A DNA stretch of 64,000 nt from an uncultured Clostridia bacterium. Lineage in GTDB: Bacteria > Bacillota > Clostridia > TANB77 > CAG-508. The notes beneath the pieces are model-generated. The model did not search any database. It was not told the origin of the DNA and worked only from the letters and a program-made list of their open reading frames with translations. Position 1 is the stretch's first letter; each line of letters begins with the position of its first letter. Both the position numbers and the translations under genes were made by a program. Positions 1 to 9,199 of this stretch are shown one piece after another. The stretch lies in the NCBI GenBank assembly GCA_934162205.1, contig CAKPIA010000001.1:1-64000 (forward strand), in the 5' to 3' direction.

Positions 1-1391
1 AATCTATATCCTGCTATTCCACTGCTTGCACTCGTATTTGTTGCTTCTGCATCTGTTGTATTTGCACTTACTGTTATACTTTTTGTTGTGCTTGTCGCTG
101 TTGGTGTAAAGCCTTTTGGTGCTAATGTATCTATATTTGTTACATTTCCTGTACTGTATCCTCCGGCATTTGTTCCGTCCCATAATCTTGCATATATTTT
201 TCCGTTCTCTGTGAATTCTTGACTTGCTGTATCTTTCCAACTTGACTCTACTGTTGGTGTTTTTGTTGTTTGAATTGTATATCCGCTTACATTTGTACTT
301 GCTGTCATTGTTACTTTTCCATTTGTCCATCCTGTTGGATTTGCTTTAAATGTTGTATTTGCTGTTGTTAGTCCTGCTACTGTTCCTAGTGTTATTTCTA
401 ATGATTTATCACTACTATTTGCATTTGTTATATTTCCTGCTACATCATATATTTCTGCATACACATTATATGTTCCACTTGTTAAGTTATCATATGTTTT
501 ACTCTTTGTTACTGCAGTTGTTTCTCCTGATTGTATACTGTGCAATTCTTTATAAATTACCTCTTCACTTGTATAACTTGTTGCATCTGATTTTTTATAA
601 TACCATACTATTTTTCCTAATCCTGAGTTTTCGTCTTTTACTCCTACATTTACTGTAAATCCTTTTGTTGTTACATTACTTGAATTCATTGCTGTACTTA
701 TTTCTGCTTCTTTTTTATCTATATTTATTACATTCCCTGTTGCATAACTTTCACTTACTGATGTTCCTGTTGTTATTCTTGAGTATATTGCTTTATTATT
801 TTCTACTACTATTTTCTCTGTATAATCTTTCCATGTTTTTAGGTCATATGAATATTGTATTTTAAATTCTTTATATTCTTCTTTTGCTATACTTAGGCTT
901 ACTTCTACATCACTATTTGTCCAATAATTAGGTTCATATATGTATTTTATATCTCCATTTTTTACATCTATGTCTAATGGTATATCTCCATCTACTTTTC
1001 CTAATTCTTTTATTCCATCTACTGTTACTATATATACCCAACCTTCTTTTGTTTTTACTACTAGCCTTGGATTTTCTTTATCTTGGTATTCTTTATTTAT
1101 TTGTGTTCCTGTTCCTTCTCCAAGTTTTTTATCCTTATTTAGTATCTCTGCTATTCCGTTTAACTTTGTTTCTTTTCCTCTAAGTCTATCTGTTGTTATA
1201 TTATCTTCTGCTTGTGCCATTTTTATTATTTCTTTATATTCTGCTTTCTCTGTGTTTTCTCTTGCTAGACGTGCTTTTCCAAAAAATCCACTATCTCCCG
1301 TTAACATTACTATACTTATACTAGCTAATATTAATAATATTATTATTGTAATTACTAGTGTAATCAATGTTATACCTTTATTCTTTTTCAT
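1..1391 (-). CDS. Prepilin-like surface protein with Ig-like repeats (3' end outside window)
   Basis: Open frame from ATG at 1391 running off the left edge, so the C-terminus is missing. The N-terminus, MKKNKGITLITLVITI, is a short basic leader, Gly, then a hydrophobic helix, followed by MLTGDSGFFGKAR; this is the class III signal/type IV prepilin pattern common in Clostridia, although the usual Glu at +5 of the mature protein is absent (GITLI). Residues after about 150 contain Ig-like segments with Trp-Thr/Ser motifs and an AGN turn, suggesting an extracellular stalk. A GGAGG ribosome site lies 4-8 bases upstream. No pilus assembly genes are visible, so pseudopilin versus membrane-anchored surface protein is open. 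Confidence 0.7.
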   Translation of the reverse strand, partial: MKKNKGITLITLVITIIILLILASISIVMLTGDSGFFGKARLARENTEKAEYKEIIKMAQAEDNITTDRLRGKETKLNGIAEILNKDKKLGEGTGTQINKEYQDKENPRLVVKTKEGWVYIVTVDGIKELGKVDGDIPLDIDVKNGDIKYIYEPNYWTNSDVEVSLSIAKEEYKEFKIQYSYDLKTWKDYTEKIVVENNKAIYSRITTGTSVSESYATGNVINIDKKEAEISTAMNSSNVTTKGFTVNVGVKDENSGLGKIVWYYKKSDATSYTSEEVIYKELHSIQSGETTAVTKSKTYDNLTSGTYNVYAEIYDVAGNITNANSSDKSLEITLGTVAGLTTANTTFKANPTGWTNGKVTMTASTNVSGYTIQTTKTPTVESSWKDTASQEFTENGKIYARLWDGTNAGGYSTGNVTNIDTLAPKGFTPTATSTTKSITVSANTTDAEATNTSASSGIAGYR

Positions 1392-1417
1392 CTTTCCTCC
1401 TTTTTGATAAAAAGCTA

Positions 1418-1464
1418 TACAAAAATAAGTAATAACTTATAATTAAAAGCTATTACTTATTTGT
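1418..1464 (-). other. Leader hairpin (possible attenuator) before the prepilin-like gene
   Basis: A 12-14 bp stem (arms AAATAAGTAATAGC and GTTATTACTTATTT on the minus strand, one G-U pair) sits between the predicted promoter and the start codon and runs into a U-rich stretch. It could be an attenuator or a stabilising 5' structure; sequence alone does not decide. Confidence 0.4.
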
Positions 1465-1523
1465 ATTTTATTTCCAAAATTATTTTTTCATTTTTATCAT
1501 TCTCCTCTTTTGTTTATATATTA

Positions 1524-1552
1524 TATATAACATTCTAAATCATTTTTGTCAA
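1524..1552 (-). promoter_or_regulatory. Promoter for the prepilin-like gene
   Basis: TTGACA at 1552-1547, 17-base spacer, TATATA at 1529-1524. It lies downstream of the terminator of the neighbouring gene, so it gives the prepilin-like gene its own start, with a leader of about 125 bases. Confidence 0.55.
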
Positions 1553-1577
1553 TACATTTTAATAGTTTTATCCTAAT

Positions 1578-1628
1578 AAAAAAATATATCAAAGTTAAAA
1601 AAATTTTATAACTTTGATATATTTTTTT
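1578..1628 (-). terminator. Intrinsic terminator of the GH25 gene/polysaccharide locus
   Basis: Perfect inverted repeat ATATATCAAAGTTA / TAACTTTGATATAT with A tracts on one side and T tracts on the other. It overlaps the stop codon at 1627-1629 and would end the long transcript coming from about 13.4 kb. Confidence 0.8.
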
Positions 1629-3228
1629 AATATATTTTATAACTATAATTCATATCAACATTTCCTATTATTCCATTTACAGTTCCTGAACTTGTATATT
1701 GCCACATATCATATCTTCCAGAATAGTCTGTTTTATCTGTATAATGTGCAAGCCATATACTGTATTTAGATAATTGAGATACATCTAATTTATTTACTAG
1801 CCAGTTCTTATTTGCATATATTCCAACTTTACTGTAACCGGATGTTTTTAATTCTTCACAAAATGTTTTTGATATATCTGTTAATGTTTGAACATCTAAG
1901 TTTTCTATTTGACTATCTTCCATATCTATAAAAACTGGATATGTTATTTTTTTGTCCTTTAATTGTTCTACTGTCCATTTAGCTGCACTTTTAGTAGCCT
2001 CTTCATCTTCACAATAAGAATAAACATAAACTCCTACTGGTATTCCTAATCTTACACAAGATTCATAATTTTCTTTAAAAAATGTATCTAAAGTATGATT
2101 TTCTTTATTTCCAATCCATCCTAAACGCAATATAACAAAATCTATTTCTTCTTTTTGAACTTCCGCCCAATTTATTCTACTATTATGTTGAGATACATCT
2201 ATTCCTTTTGCAATTAATCCTGATATTTTTATTATTTTGTTTGTTTTATTTCCCCATTTATCTTGTAAAACAATATTATATGTACCATTTCTTTTATATT
2301 TTATTTCACAAGTTTTCTTGTTATTTGCTAAAGTCCATGTTAAATCTATATTGTATAATTCTTCATTAGAAACAATTGTTACAACTGCTGATCTTTTATC
2401 TGAATTATACTTTGTAGAAATAGTAACTTGTGGACCTTTATCATCTATTTGTACAACTTGTATATTGGCTTTTGTTTTATTTCCATATTTATCTTGAAAT
2501 TCTGTTGTATATTGTTTTTCATTTTTGGCATATATTTTTGTATACACTTTTTTATCTGTACTTAAAGTCCAACTAGGCTTTGTATTTTTTAATTCTTCAT
2601 TAGCTACTGCAATAACTGTTACTGTATTGTTTATAGAATTATATGAATATTTTATTGTCATTTTAGGACCTGTTTTATCTATACCTGTTACATTTATTTC
2701 TTTTTTAGTTTTGTTTCCATATTTATCTTTTAATGTCACATTAAATTTTGTATTTACAGAAAAAACTCTTGTAAAAGTTTTCTTGTTTTTACTTAAAGTC
2801 CACTTATTATTAACACTATTTTTTTTCAATACTTTATTAGACTTTATTGTAACTTTTACTTTATTTGTATTTTTATCATATTTGTATCTAACTGTTACTT
2901 TAGGTCCCTTTATTTTTTTCACTTTTATTTTTATTGTTTTGCTTTTTCCATTTTGAGCTGTAAATTTAGTTGAATATGTTTCATTTACATAGAATTTTTT
3001 TGAATATATTTTTTTATTTTTACTTAATGTCCAGCTTGGTTTAGTTTTTTTCAATTTAATATTTGATTTTACTTTTACAATTACCACATCTTTTTTAGCA
3101 TCATAACTATAGGTCACTTTTAAATTAGGTTTTGAAGCAGCTTCAACTGTATTGTTTGGTAAAAATTGTATTGTACAAAAACTTATTAGCATTATTAAAA
3201 TAAATTTAATTATTTTATTAATCTTCAT
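1627..3228 (-). CDS. Secreted GH25 lysozyme with four Ig-like repeats
   Basis: Predicted muramidase cleaving the beta-1,4 MurNAc-GlcNAc bond. Signal peptide about 1-31. Residues about 34-340 hold four tandem repeats of about 75-80 residues, each with a W-T-L motif in the middle and, in the last three, a DK(Y/W)GN turn near the end (bacterial Ig-like pattern). The GH25 domain follows, from GIDVSQHN at 342 (Asp344) with the acidic strand FIDMED (Asp435, Glu437). The start has a strong GGGGGAAATATA site. The 17-base gap to the GT2 gene upstream suggests it is the last gene of the polysaccharide operon, where it could open peptidoglycan for polymer attachment (inference). The family call is firm; the biological role is not. 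Confidence 0.88.
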   Translation of the reverse strand: MKINKIIKFILIMLISFCTIQFLPNNTVEAASKPNLKVTYSYDAKKDVVIVKVKSNIKLKKTKPSWTLSKNKKIYSKKFYVNETYSTKFTAQNGKSKTIKIKVKKIKGPKVTVRYKYDKNTNKVKVTIKSNKVLKKNSVNNKWTLSKNKKTFTRVFSVNTKFNVTLKDKYGNKTKKEINVTGIDKTGPKMTIKYSYNSINNTVTVIAVANEELKNTKPSWTLSTDKKVYTKIYAKNEKQYTTEFQDKYGNKTKANIQVVQIDDKGPQVTISTKYNSDKRSAVVTIVSNEELYNIDLTWTLANNKKTCEIKYKRNGTYNIVLQDKWGNKTNKIIKISGLIAKGIDVSQHNSRINWAEVQKEEIDFVILRLGWIGNKENHTLDTFFKENYESCVRLGIPVGVYVYSYCEDEEATKSAAKWTVEQLKDKKITYPVFIDMEDSQIENLDVQTLTDISKTFCEELKTSGYSKVGIYANKNWLVNKLDVSQLSKYSIWLAHYTDKTDYSGRYDMWQYTSSGTVNGIIGNVDMNYSYKIY

Positions 3229-3245
3229 ATTATATTTCCCCCTTA

Positions 3246-4193
3246 TTATTTTTTAATAAAGTCTTTTTCTGTTTCCTTTACTATATATATAGGTCTATTT
3301 TTAACTTCTAAATATGTTTTTGATAAATATTGTCCAATAATTCCTAAAGAAAATAATTGAATACCACTAACAAAGAAGATTATACATACTAATGATGGCC
3401 ATCCACTTGTAGGATCTCCGAATGCTAATGTTCTTATAATAATAATTAAAATCATTATAAAAGATATTAAACAAAATAATACTCCTACAATTGATGATAT
3501 TATAAGTGGTGTTGTTGAGAATGCTGTTATTCCTTCTAATGCATATTTAAATAATTTCCAAAAAGACCATTTTGTTTCTCCTGCAACTCTTTCTACATTT
3601 TCATATTCAAGCCATTTAGTTTTAAATCCTACAAAACTCCATAGACCTTTAGAATATCTGTTATATTCTTTTAATGATTTTATAGATTCTATTACTTGTC
3701 TTGTCATTAATCTATAATCTCTTGCTCCATCTACCATTTCTATGTCTGACATTTTATTTATTATTTTATAAAACATCCTTGCAAAGAAACTTCTTATTGG
3801 TGGCTCACCTTTTCTTGTAACACGTCTTGTACCAACACAATCATATCCTTCATTTTTTATTGTGTCATACATTTCTCTAAGAAGTGCAGGAGGATCTTGT
3901 AAATCTGCATCCATTAATGTAACATAATCTCCTGTACTTGCTTCTATACCAGCAAACATAGCTGCTTCTTTTCCAAAATTTCTAGAAAAAGAAATAAATC
4001 TTACTTTATCATCTTTACTTTTTAATTCTTTCATTTCTTTTAATGTATTATCTTTTGAGCCATCATCTACAAAAATATACTCGAAATCAATTCCTTCAAA
4101 ATCTTTTGTTCTTACTTTTTCCATTTCTTCATAAAATAATGGTAATGCTTTTTCTTCATTGTAACAAGATACTATAACTGATATTTTATCCAT
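3246..4193 (-). CDS. Polyprenyl-phosphate glycosyltransferase (GtrB/CsbB-like GT2)
   Basis: A 315-residue GT2 enzyme: VDDGS at 42-46, DADLQD at 95-100 (the DxD metal site of this subfamily), then two hydrophobic helices at about 229-285. This architecture matches GtrB, CsbB and Dpm1-type proteins, which load a sugar onto undecaprenyl phosphate on the cytoplasmic face; the lipid-linked sugar is then flipped and used by a GT-C enzyme outside. In Bacillus subtilis CsbB works with YfhO to decorate lipoteichoic acid; a YfhO homologue and GT-C proteins are encoded in this window (17984-20701, 16444-18039, 39323-41479). The sugar identity cannot be read. It is near the end of the locus starting at 13409. 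Confidence 0.85.
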   Translation of the reverse strand: MDKISVIVSCYNEEKALPLFYEEMEKVRTKDFEGIDFEYIFVDDGSKDNTLKEMKELKSKDDKVRFISFSRNFGKEAAMFAGIEASTGDYVTLMDADLQDPPALLREMYDTIKNEGYDCVGTRRVTRKGEPPIRSFFARMFYKIINKMSDIEMVDGARDYRLMTRQVIESIKSLKEYNRYSKGLWSFVGFKTKWLEYENVERVAGETKWSFWKLFKYALEGITAFSTTPLIISSIVGVLFCLISFIMILIIIIRTLAFGDPTSGWPSLVCIIFFVSGIQLFSLGIIGQYLSKTYLEVKNRPIYIVKETEKDFIKK

Positions 4194-4222
4194 TTTTGTT
4201 TTTCCTTTCTTTTTTACATCTT

Positions 4223-6121
4223 TTATTTTGTTACTTTATAATTCTTTATTTCATATTGTGCTGTATCATCTCTTAAATTAATATTGTAATATGGATCACC
4301 TTTTTCAATAAAATCTTTCCATTTATTTTTAAAGTTGTTACTTTCTCTTTCAAATCTTTCTTTTTTAGCAGGCGAATCTTCATATCCTCTTGTTTTTGAT
4401 TCATAATGCCAAAATTCAACAAAAGGATTATAAACTATGCGTTTTCCAAGTTGTCCAATTTTTAAGCAGAAATCCACATCATTAAATGCTACTACAAAAT
4501 TTTCTTCATCCATATATCCAACTTTTTCATATATATCTCTTCTACTAAACAAACATGCACCTGTAACAGCACTCATATCTTGAATCAAACTTTCTTTAGC
4601 AAAATATCCATGATTTCCTTTTGGAAGTCCTGTTAACATATTTGCTGCTAACCCACAAATTCCTACAACAATTCCAGCATGTTGAATTGTACCATCTGGA
4701 TAGTATAATCTTGCACCTACTGCACCAATATCATGTTGTTGAGCAAATCCTAACATTTTTTCTATCCAATTAGGTGTAATTAATTCTGTATCATTGTTTA
4801 ATTGACATACATATTCTCCATCACAATTTTTAACTCCATAATTAATTATTCCAGAATAATTAAATTGTTTTATTGGATAATATACTACTTTAATTTTACT
4901 ATTTTTCTTTAATTCTTCATAATATTCAAATGTTTCTTTTTCTGTACTGTTATTTTCTATTACAACTATTTCATAATTACTATATGTTGTATATTTTAAT
5001 AATGAATTTATACAAGTTTTTAGTGTTTCAACAGCATCTTTATTAGGAATCAATATACAAACTTTTGGATCTCCTATAACATCATATTGTACTTGGTATA
5101 CTCCTGGTGTTTCTCCAAAGTCAACTGTTCCTTTTAATCCTAGCCTTGTAATATGATCTTCTACTGCTTTTCTTCCCGCTTCATAAGCATATGGTTTTGC
5201 ATCTGGCATTTCTGCTGTTGAATTTGGATGTATTCTCCAATGATATAATATCTTTGGAATATGAACAATATTTGTTGTAATCTCTGACATTCTAAGAATC
5301 AAATCATAATCTTGTGCTCCATCATATTTGCTTCTTTCACCTTCAAGTTTGTCCATTATATCTTTTCTAAAAACACTAAAATGAGTTATATAATTATTTG
5401 CTCTTAAAGTATCTGGTGAAAAATCCGGTTTAAAATATGGGTCTACTCTATTTTCTTTTACTCTCATTATTTTATCTTCATCTGTATATATAAATTCAAC
5501 ACCTGGATTTTCGTTTATAGCCTTAACTATTTCATACAAAGAAAATATTGGAAGTAAATCATCATGATCAAGTAATGCTATAAAATCTCCTGTTGCTAAT
5601 GTTAGACATTCGTTTGTATTTCCAGCAATATTTTTGTTTTCATTTATAAATTTGTATTTTATTCTTGAATCTTTTTCCACTATTTTCATTAATTCTGGAT
5701 TTTGAGTTTCACTTCCATCTGCTAAGCAAAGTTCCCAATTTGTATATGTTTGATCTATTAATGATTGAACTAGTTCATCAAAAAAGTTTACTGGTGTATT
5801 AAATAATGGTACTAATATACTTATTTTTGGATTTTTTTCAAATTTAGTATTTCTTTGTTCCTTCAACTCTTCTTCTGTTGGCTCATTTTCTTCTATCCAT
5901 TTTTGATAAGTTGTTTTTCTATCTACTTCAATTCTTCCAGATAATATATTTTTTGTATCCTTTAAAGCTTTTCTAAAGCCATTTTGTTTTACTAAGTTAA
6001 AAAACTTTTTAATATTTTGAGTATTTAAATTTTTTAATATTTTATTTATTAATCTTAAAAAATTTCTTAATTTGCTTCCTTCTGGAAATAATATATCTCT
6101 GATTCTTTTCTTTTCGCCCAT
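4223..6121 (-). CDS. Two-domain GT2 glycosyltransferase (rhamnosyltransferase-like)
   Basis: A 632-residue protein with two GT-A domains in tandem. The first, from about residue 95, has ISILVPLFNTP and the LLDHDDLLP metal motif. The second, from about 350, has KVCILIPNKDA and the CQLNNDTEL motif, followed by a typical ED-like stretch (FNDVDFCLKIGQLG) of WbbL/RgpF-type transferases. No membrane segment is obvious. Such double transferases build repeating units of O-antigen or cell-wall polysaccharides from nucleotide sugars in the cytosol. It starts 3 bases after the stop of the methyltransferase-kinase gene, so it is surely cotranscribed. Donor and linkage are unknown. Confidence 0.85.
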   Translation of the reverse strand: MGEKKRIRDILFPEGSKLRNFLRLINKILKNLNTQNIKKFFNLVKQNGFRKALKDTKNILSGRIEVDRKTTYQKWIEENEPTEEELKEQRNTKFEKNPKISILVPLFNTPVNFFDELVQSLIDQTYTNWELCLADGSETQNPELMKIVEKDSRIKYKFINENKNIAGNTNECLTLATGDFIALLDHDDLLPIFSLYEIVKAINENPGVEFIYTDEDKIMRVKENRVDPYFKPDFSPDTLRANNYITHFSVFRKDIMDKLEGERSKYDGAQDYDLILRMSEITTNIVHIPKILYHWRIHPNSTAEMPDAKPYAYEAGRKAVEDHITRLGLKGTVDFGETPGVYQVQYDVIGDPKVCILIPNKDAVETLKTCINSLLKYTTYSNYEIVVIENNSTEKETFEYYEELKKNSKIKVVYYPIKQFNYSGIINYGVKNCDGEYVCQLNNDTELITPNWIEKMLGFAQQHDIGAVGARLYYPDGTIQHAGIVVGICGLAANMLTGLPKGNHGYFAKESLIQDMSAVTGACLFSRRDIYEKVGYMDEENFVVAFNDVDFCLKIGQLGKRIVYNPFVEFWHYESKTRGYEDSPAKKERFERESNNFKNKWKDFIEKGDPYYNINLRDDTAQYEIKNYKVTK

Positions 6122-6124
6122 AAT

Positions 6125-7963
6125 CTATTTTTCCTCTTTTCTTTTAAAACAAGAAACTATTTTTCTTATTTTTAGTGTTAATTTCCATCCCTTTGAATTT
6201 TCAATTTCATTTATAGTATTTTGTTGAACTTCAATTTGATTTTTCATTTGATTAATTTCTTCTTCTGTTATATTGTTTACTCTTTCTAATTTTTGAAGTT
6301 CACTACTTAAAAATATATTTTTAGTTTTTAAATCACTATTTTCAACAATAAATCCTCTTACATTTTTCATTGGTCTATGACTTGCAAGACGTATTGAATT
6401 ATTATATATTCTACTATCTATTTTTTCTTCTAATCTATCAAATAATGCTTTATATTTTTTTAAACCTAATTTTACATATAGTTCGTCTATATTTATAATA
6501 TTTCTTAATTGTGTAAAAATTTCTATTCCTCTATATATAATAAATTCTAATGGTACTTTATCATCTTCCCATTCTTGATCATATACATATAGTTCATTAT
6601 CTTTTATAAAACAGTTTTGAAAATTCAAATCCCATAAACCATTTTTTACAAAAGTTAAATCTTTTATTTCTTCTTTTTTATAAAAAATATCATAATTATC
6701 AAATACATTATTAACATTATTCGTTATTTCTAATTTATCTAATATTTTTTCTTTAAATTCATTAATTGCTTTAATAATTCCATCTATTCCGTTTTTATTA
6801 CCTTCTTCTAAAACATATTCATCATATGATTTTGCTTCTGTTATAATAGTACTTATAATTTTTTCTTCATCATATTGATCTAAAACTTTAATGTTTGCTT
6901 TATTTAAGACATCTATATTGTTTTTAATTTTTTCAATATGAGATTTTGCAAGCTTGTTTTCTGGATATTTGTAAACTTTATCTTCTTCCATTATAGTTTT
7001 TAATTTATATTCAGGTTTTCTGTTATTCCAAAAAGATACATATTTAATATTATTTTCTGTCAAATTTTTACCTACTTCTATAAAATATGAATTTGCAAAA
7101 AACTTAAATAAATTTTCATCTTCCTCAAATATTTGTAAATATGCATTATTCTCATGAAAATTCACTATATAACTGTCTTTAAAAAATGTCATATTTCTAT
7201 GAATATTGTTTTCATTTGGTAAAAATTTATCTGTAAATATTACATTTGTATATTTATAGTCTGGAAGTGGATAATAATATTTTGCTTGTCCTAAATTTAC
7301 TTTTTGTATTAATTTATCAATTGTCTTTTTAGAAAGATATTGACTTTTTGTGTTATCTATTTTAGAAATTATAGCATCATATTCTAAGTCTCTATCATTT
7401 GAATCTATAACAGCCCAATTTCTCATACCAAACTTATTATTTGTTGCAATTAACATCTTTCCATTATCTTTAAGTAGAGTACTTAAAAACTTCAACAAAT
7501 CTTCATATGGATTTTCTGTTTGATATATAATTGGTACATATTCTAAAATTCCAATTAAAGTTATATAATCAAATTTTTCTTCAAACTTAATATCTTTTAA
7601 GTTACCAACTATAACCTCTAAATTCTTTTTATCATTGTGTCTTTTTGCAATTGCTTGTCCTCTTAATTTAGAAAATTCTACAGAAACTACTTTTGATGCA
7701 TTTTTGCAAAGTTCTCCTGTTATTTGCCCTAAATTTGCACCAATTTCTAATATTGTGCAATCTTTTTCAAATGGATACCAACTGATTATATTTTTTCTCA
7801 TATCTGATAATGTATATAAACTTTCTATACTATTATCTCTTTCTATAATTTTGCCATATTCATCTTCTTTGTAATTTCCTATATAATTATTTATTAAGAA
7901 TTCTTCTCTAGATAATTCATTATATTTAATTTCATTTTTATAAAAATCTAAATTTAATTTCAT
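6125..7963 (-). CDS. WbdD-like SAM methyltransferase-kinase fusion, probable polysaccharide chain terminator
   Basis: Residues about 50-235 are a class I methyltransferase: ILEIGANLGQITGEL (SAM loop), acidic VEF at the end of strand 2. Residues about 290-540 look kinase-like: VYKYP (candidate ATP Lys332), then WDLNFQN (Asp445, Asn450) and YVYDQEW (Asp462), equivalent to the catalytic loop and metal Asp of APH/kinase folds. The C-terminus (about 560-612) is a coiled coil ending in NSKGWKLTLKIRKI. This domain order matches WbdD of E. coli O8/O9a, which caps the growing glycan and is read by the Wzt carbohydrate-binding domain; a Wzt with such a domain is two genes upstream. Start set to ATG 7963 (AGGGA site); the 3-codon extension would use TTG at 7972. 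Kinase assignment is by motif only. Confidence 0.68.
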   Translation of the reverse strand: MKLNLDFYKNEIKYNELSREEFLINNYIGNYKEDEYGKIIERDNSIESLYTLSDMRKNIISWYPFEKDCTILEIGANLGQITGELCKNASKVVSVEFSKLRGQAIAKRHNDKKNLEVIVGNLKDIKFEEKFDYITLIGILEYVPIIYQTENPYEDLLKFLSTLLKDNGKMLIATNNKFGMRNWAVIDSNDRDLEYDAIISKIDNTKSQYLSKKTIDKLIQKVNLGQAKYYYPLPDYKYTNVIFTDKFLPNENNIHRNMTFFKDSYIVNFHENNAYLQIFEEDENLFKFFANSYFIEVGKNLTENNIKYVSFWNNRKPEYKLKTIMEEDKVYKYPENKLAKSHIEKIKNNIDVLNKANIKVLDQYDEEKIISTIITEAKSYDEYVLEEGNKNGIDGIIKAINEFKEKILDKLEITNNVNNVFDNYDIFYKKEEIKDLTFVKNGLWDLNFQNCFIKDNELYVYDQEWEDDKVPLEFIIYRGIEIFTQLRNIINIDELYVKLGLKKYKALFDRLEEKIDSRIYNNSIRLASHRPMKNVRGFIVENSDLKTKNIFLSSELQKLERVNNITEEEINQMKNQIEVQQNTINEIENSKGWKLTLKIRKIVSCFKRKEEK

Positions 7964-7968
7964 ACAAA

Positions 7969-9189
7969 TCAATCCCTATTTTTTATCTTTTTTGATATTT
8001 TCCTTAAAACTTCTGTTATTTTCCAACTTTTAGAATTATAAACATTTACTAATTCTTCTCTTAATCTTTTGTTTTCATTTTTTAATTCTTCATTTTGTAT
8101 TATTGCTTCTTCCATACTAGAATTGTCTTTATATACTAATGGTGATAATCTTTTTGCATTTTCCTTATTAAACTGAACTGATTTATCTATTGGTTTTATT
8201 ACAATGTATTCATTTTGTATTAACCATTTTTGCAACATTTCTAAATATTGTTGTTCATTTTCTAGATTTTCAAACTCTTTATTCATTTTTGATAATCTAT
8301 TTTTATAATCTTCTGAAAAACTTGGCTTATGCAATAACGCATGATATAGTAGTGTGTAAAAATAATAGTCATTAGATATTGTATAAAAACCTTTTTCATT
8401 ATATATTTTTGTTTTTAATAAATCTTCTTCTAATTGTTTAAAATAATAATCATCTCCAATGTATCTTAAATCAAAGTTTGCAAAGCCTTGTCCAACCATT
8501 GCTTTATAATGAACTCTATATTCTTCATTAAAAACTTTTTTTGCATTTAATACATATGCTGCATTTTCAAACGAATCACATATTATATCTATATCATTGT
8601 GTTCATTTACATATATTTCTTCTGGTAATGTTTCATAATTTCTAAGTAATGCATAATTTATGCAATTGTTTAATGCATAAAACATTTCTTTTGCATCACT
8701 CCATCCATTAGCCCCAAATAAATCTTTTTGTAAATTTATTTCATTACCATCCCAAGAATTATTTTCTTTAACAAAATCTTTTATTGATTTACCAAGTAAT
8801 AATGTTAAATCATGGTTTGTTTCTATTTCTGAATTTGTTGCGTGTACTCTATGTCCTCCACCTGTTAATTCTCTATAATATGTTTTTTTATCAAACATAG
8901 ATGTATTTACTCTTTGAATTCCTTTTGATGTATCTCTATCTTCATATTTAGGATTATTACATCTAACTACAACAAGCAAAAAAGTTCCATTTCCACAATG
9001 TTCTTCTTTTCCGCATCCTTTAGGTAAATTTGTTCCATAAAATCTTGATAAGTTTTCAGAAAATTTTTCTTTACTCCATGTTATATTATACATACCAAGA
9101 ATATCAAAGCTTTCTTGCATATCTTTTAAAATCTCTTGCTTTTTGTACAATGCATTTTCCCATAATATAAATAAATGAATTTCTTGCAT
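7969..9189 (-). CDS. Unknown 406-aa protein with coiled-coil tail, polysaccharide locus
   Basis: I do not recognise the family. Visible: an N-terminal region with CGKEEHCG, a conserved-looking GGGHRVHATN stretch near 110-120, an acidic HNDIDIICD segment near 200 that faintly recalls nucleotidyltransferase folds, and an aromatic middle region. The last 50 residues form a charged coiled coil ending in NSKSWKITEVLRKI, closely echoing the NSKGWKLTLKIRKI tail of the WbdD-like protein next door. No signal peptide or membrane segment. It lies between Wzt and the WbdD-like gene, 10 bases after the former and overlapping or abutting the latter, which suggests a partner in chain termination or assembly at the membrane (inference). 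Confidence 0.6.
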   Translation of the reverse strand: MQEIHLFILWENALYKKQEILKDMQESFDILGMYNITWSKEKFSENLSRFYGTNLPKGCGKEEHCGNGTFLLVVVRCNNPKYEDRDTSKGIQRVNTSMFDKKTYYRELTGGGHRVHATNSEIETNHDLTLLLGKSIKDFVKENNSWDGNEINLQKDLFGANGWSDAKEMFYALNNCINYALLRNYETLPEEIYVNEHNDIDIICDSFENAAYVLNAKKVFNEEYRVHYKAMVGQGFANFDLRYIGDDYYFKQLEEDLLKTKIYNEKGFYTISNDYYFYTLLYHALLHKPSFSEDYKNRLSKMNKEFENLENEQQYLEMLQKWLIQNEYIVIKPIDKSVQFNKENAKRLSPLVYKDNSSMEEAIIQNEELKNENKRLREELVNVYNSKSWKITEVLRKISKKIKNRD

Positions 9190-9199
9190 ATTTTTTCTC

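Noticed and set aside
940..1407. 155-residue plus-strand frame
   Set aside because: Antisense of the prepilin-like gene, which has a clear leader and ribosome site.
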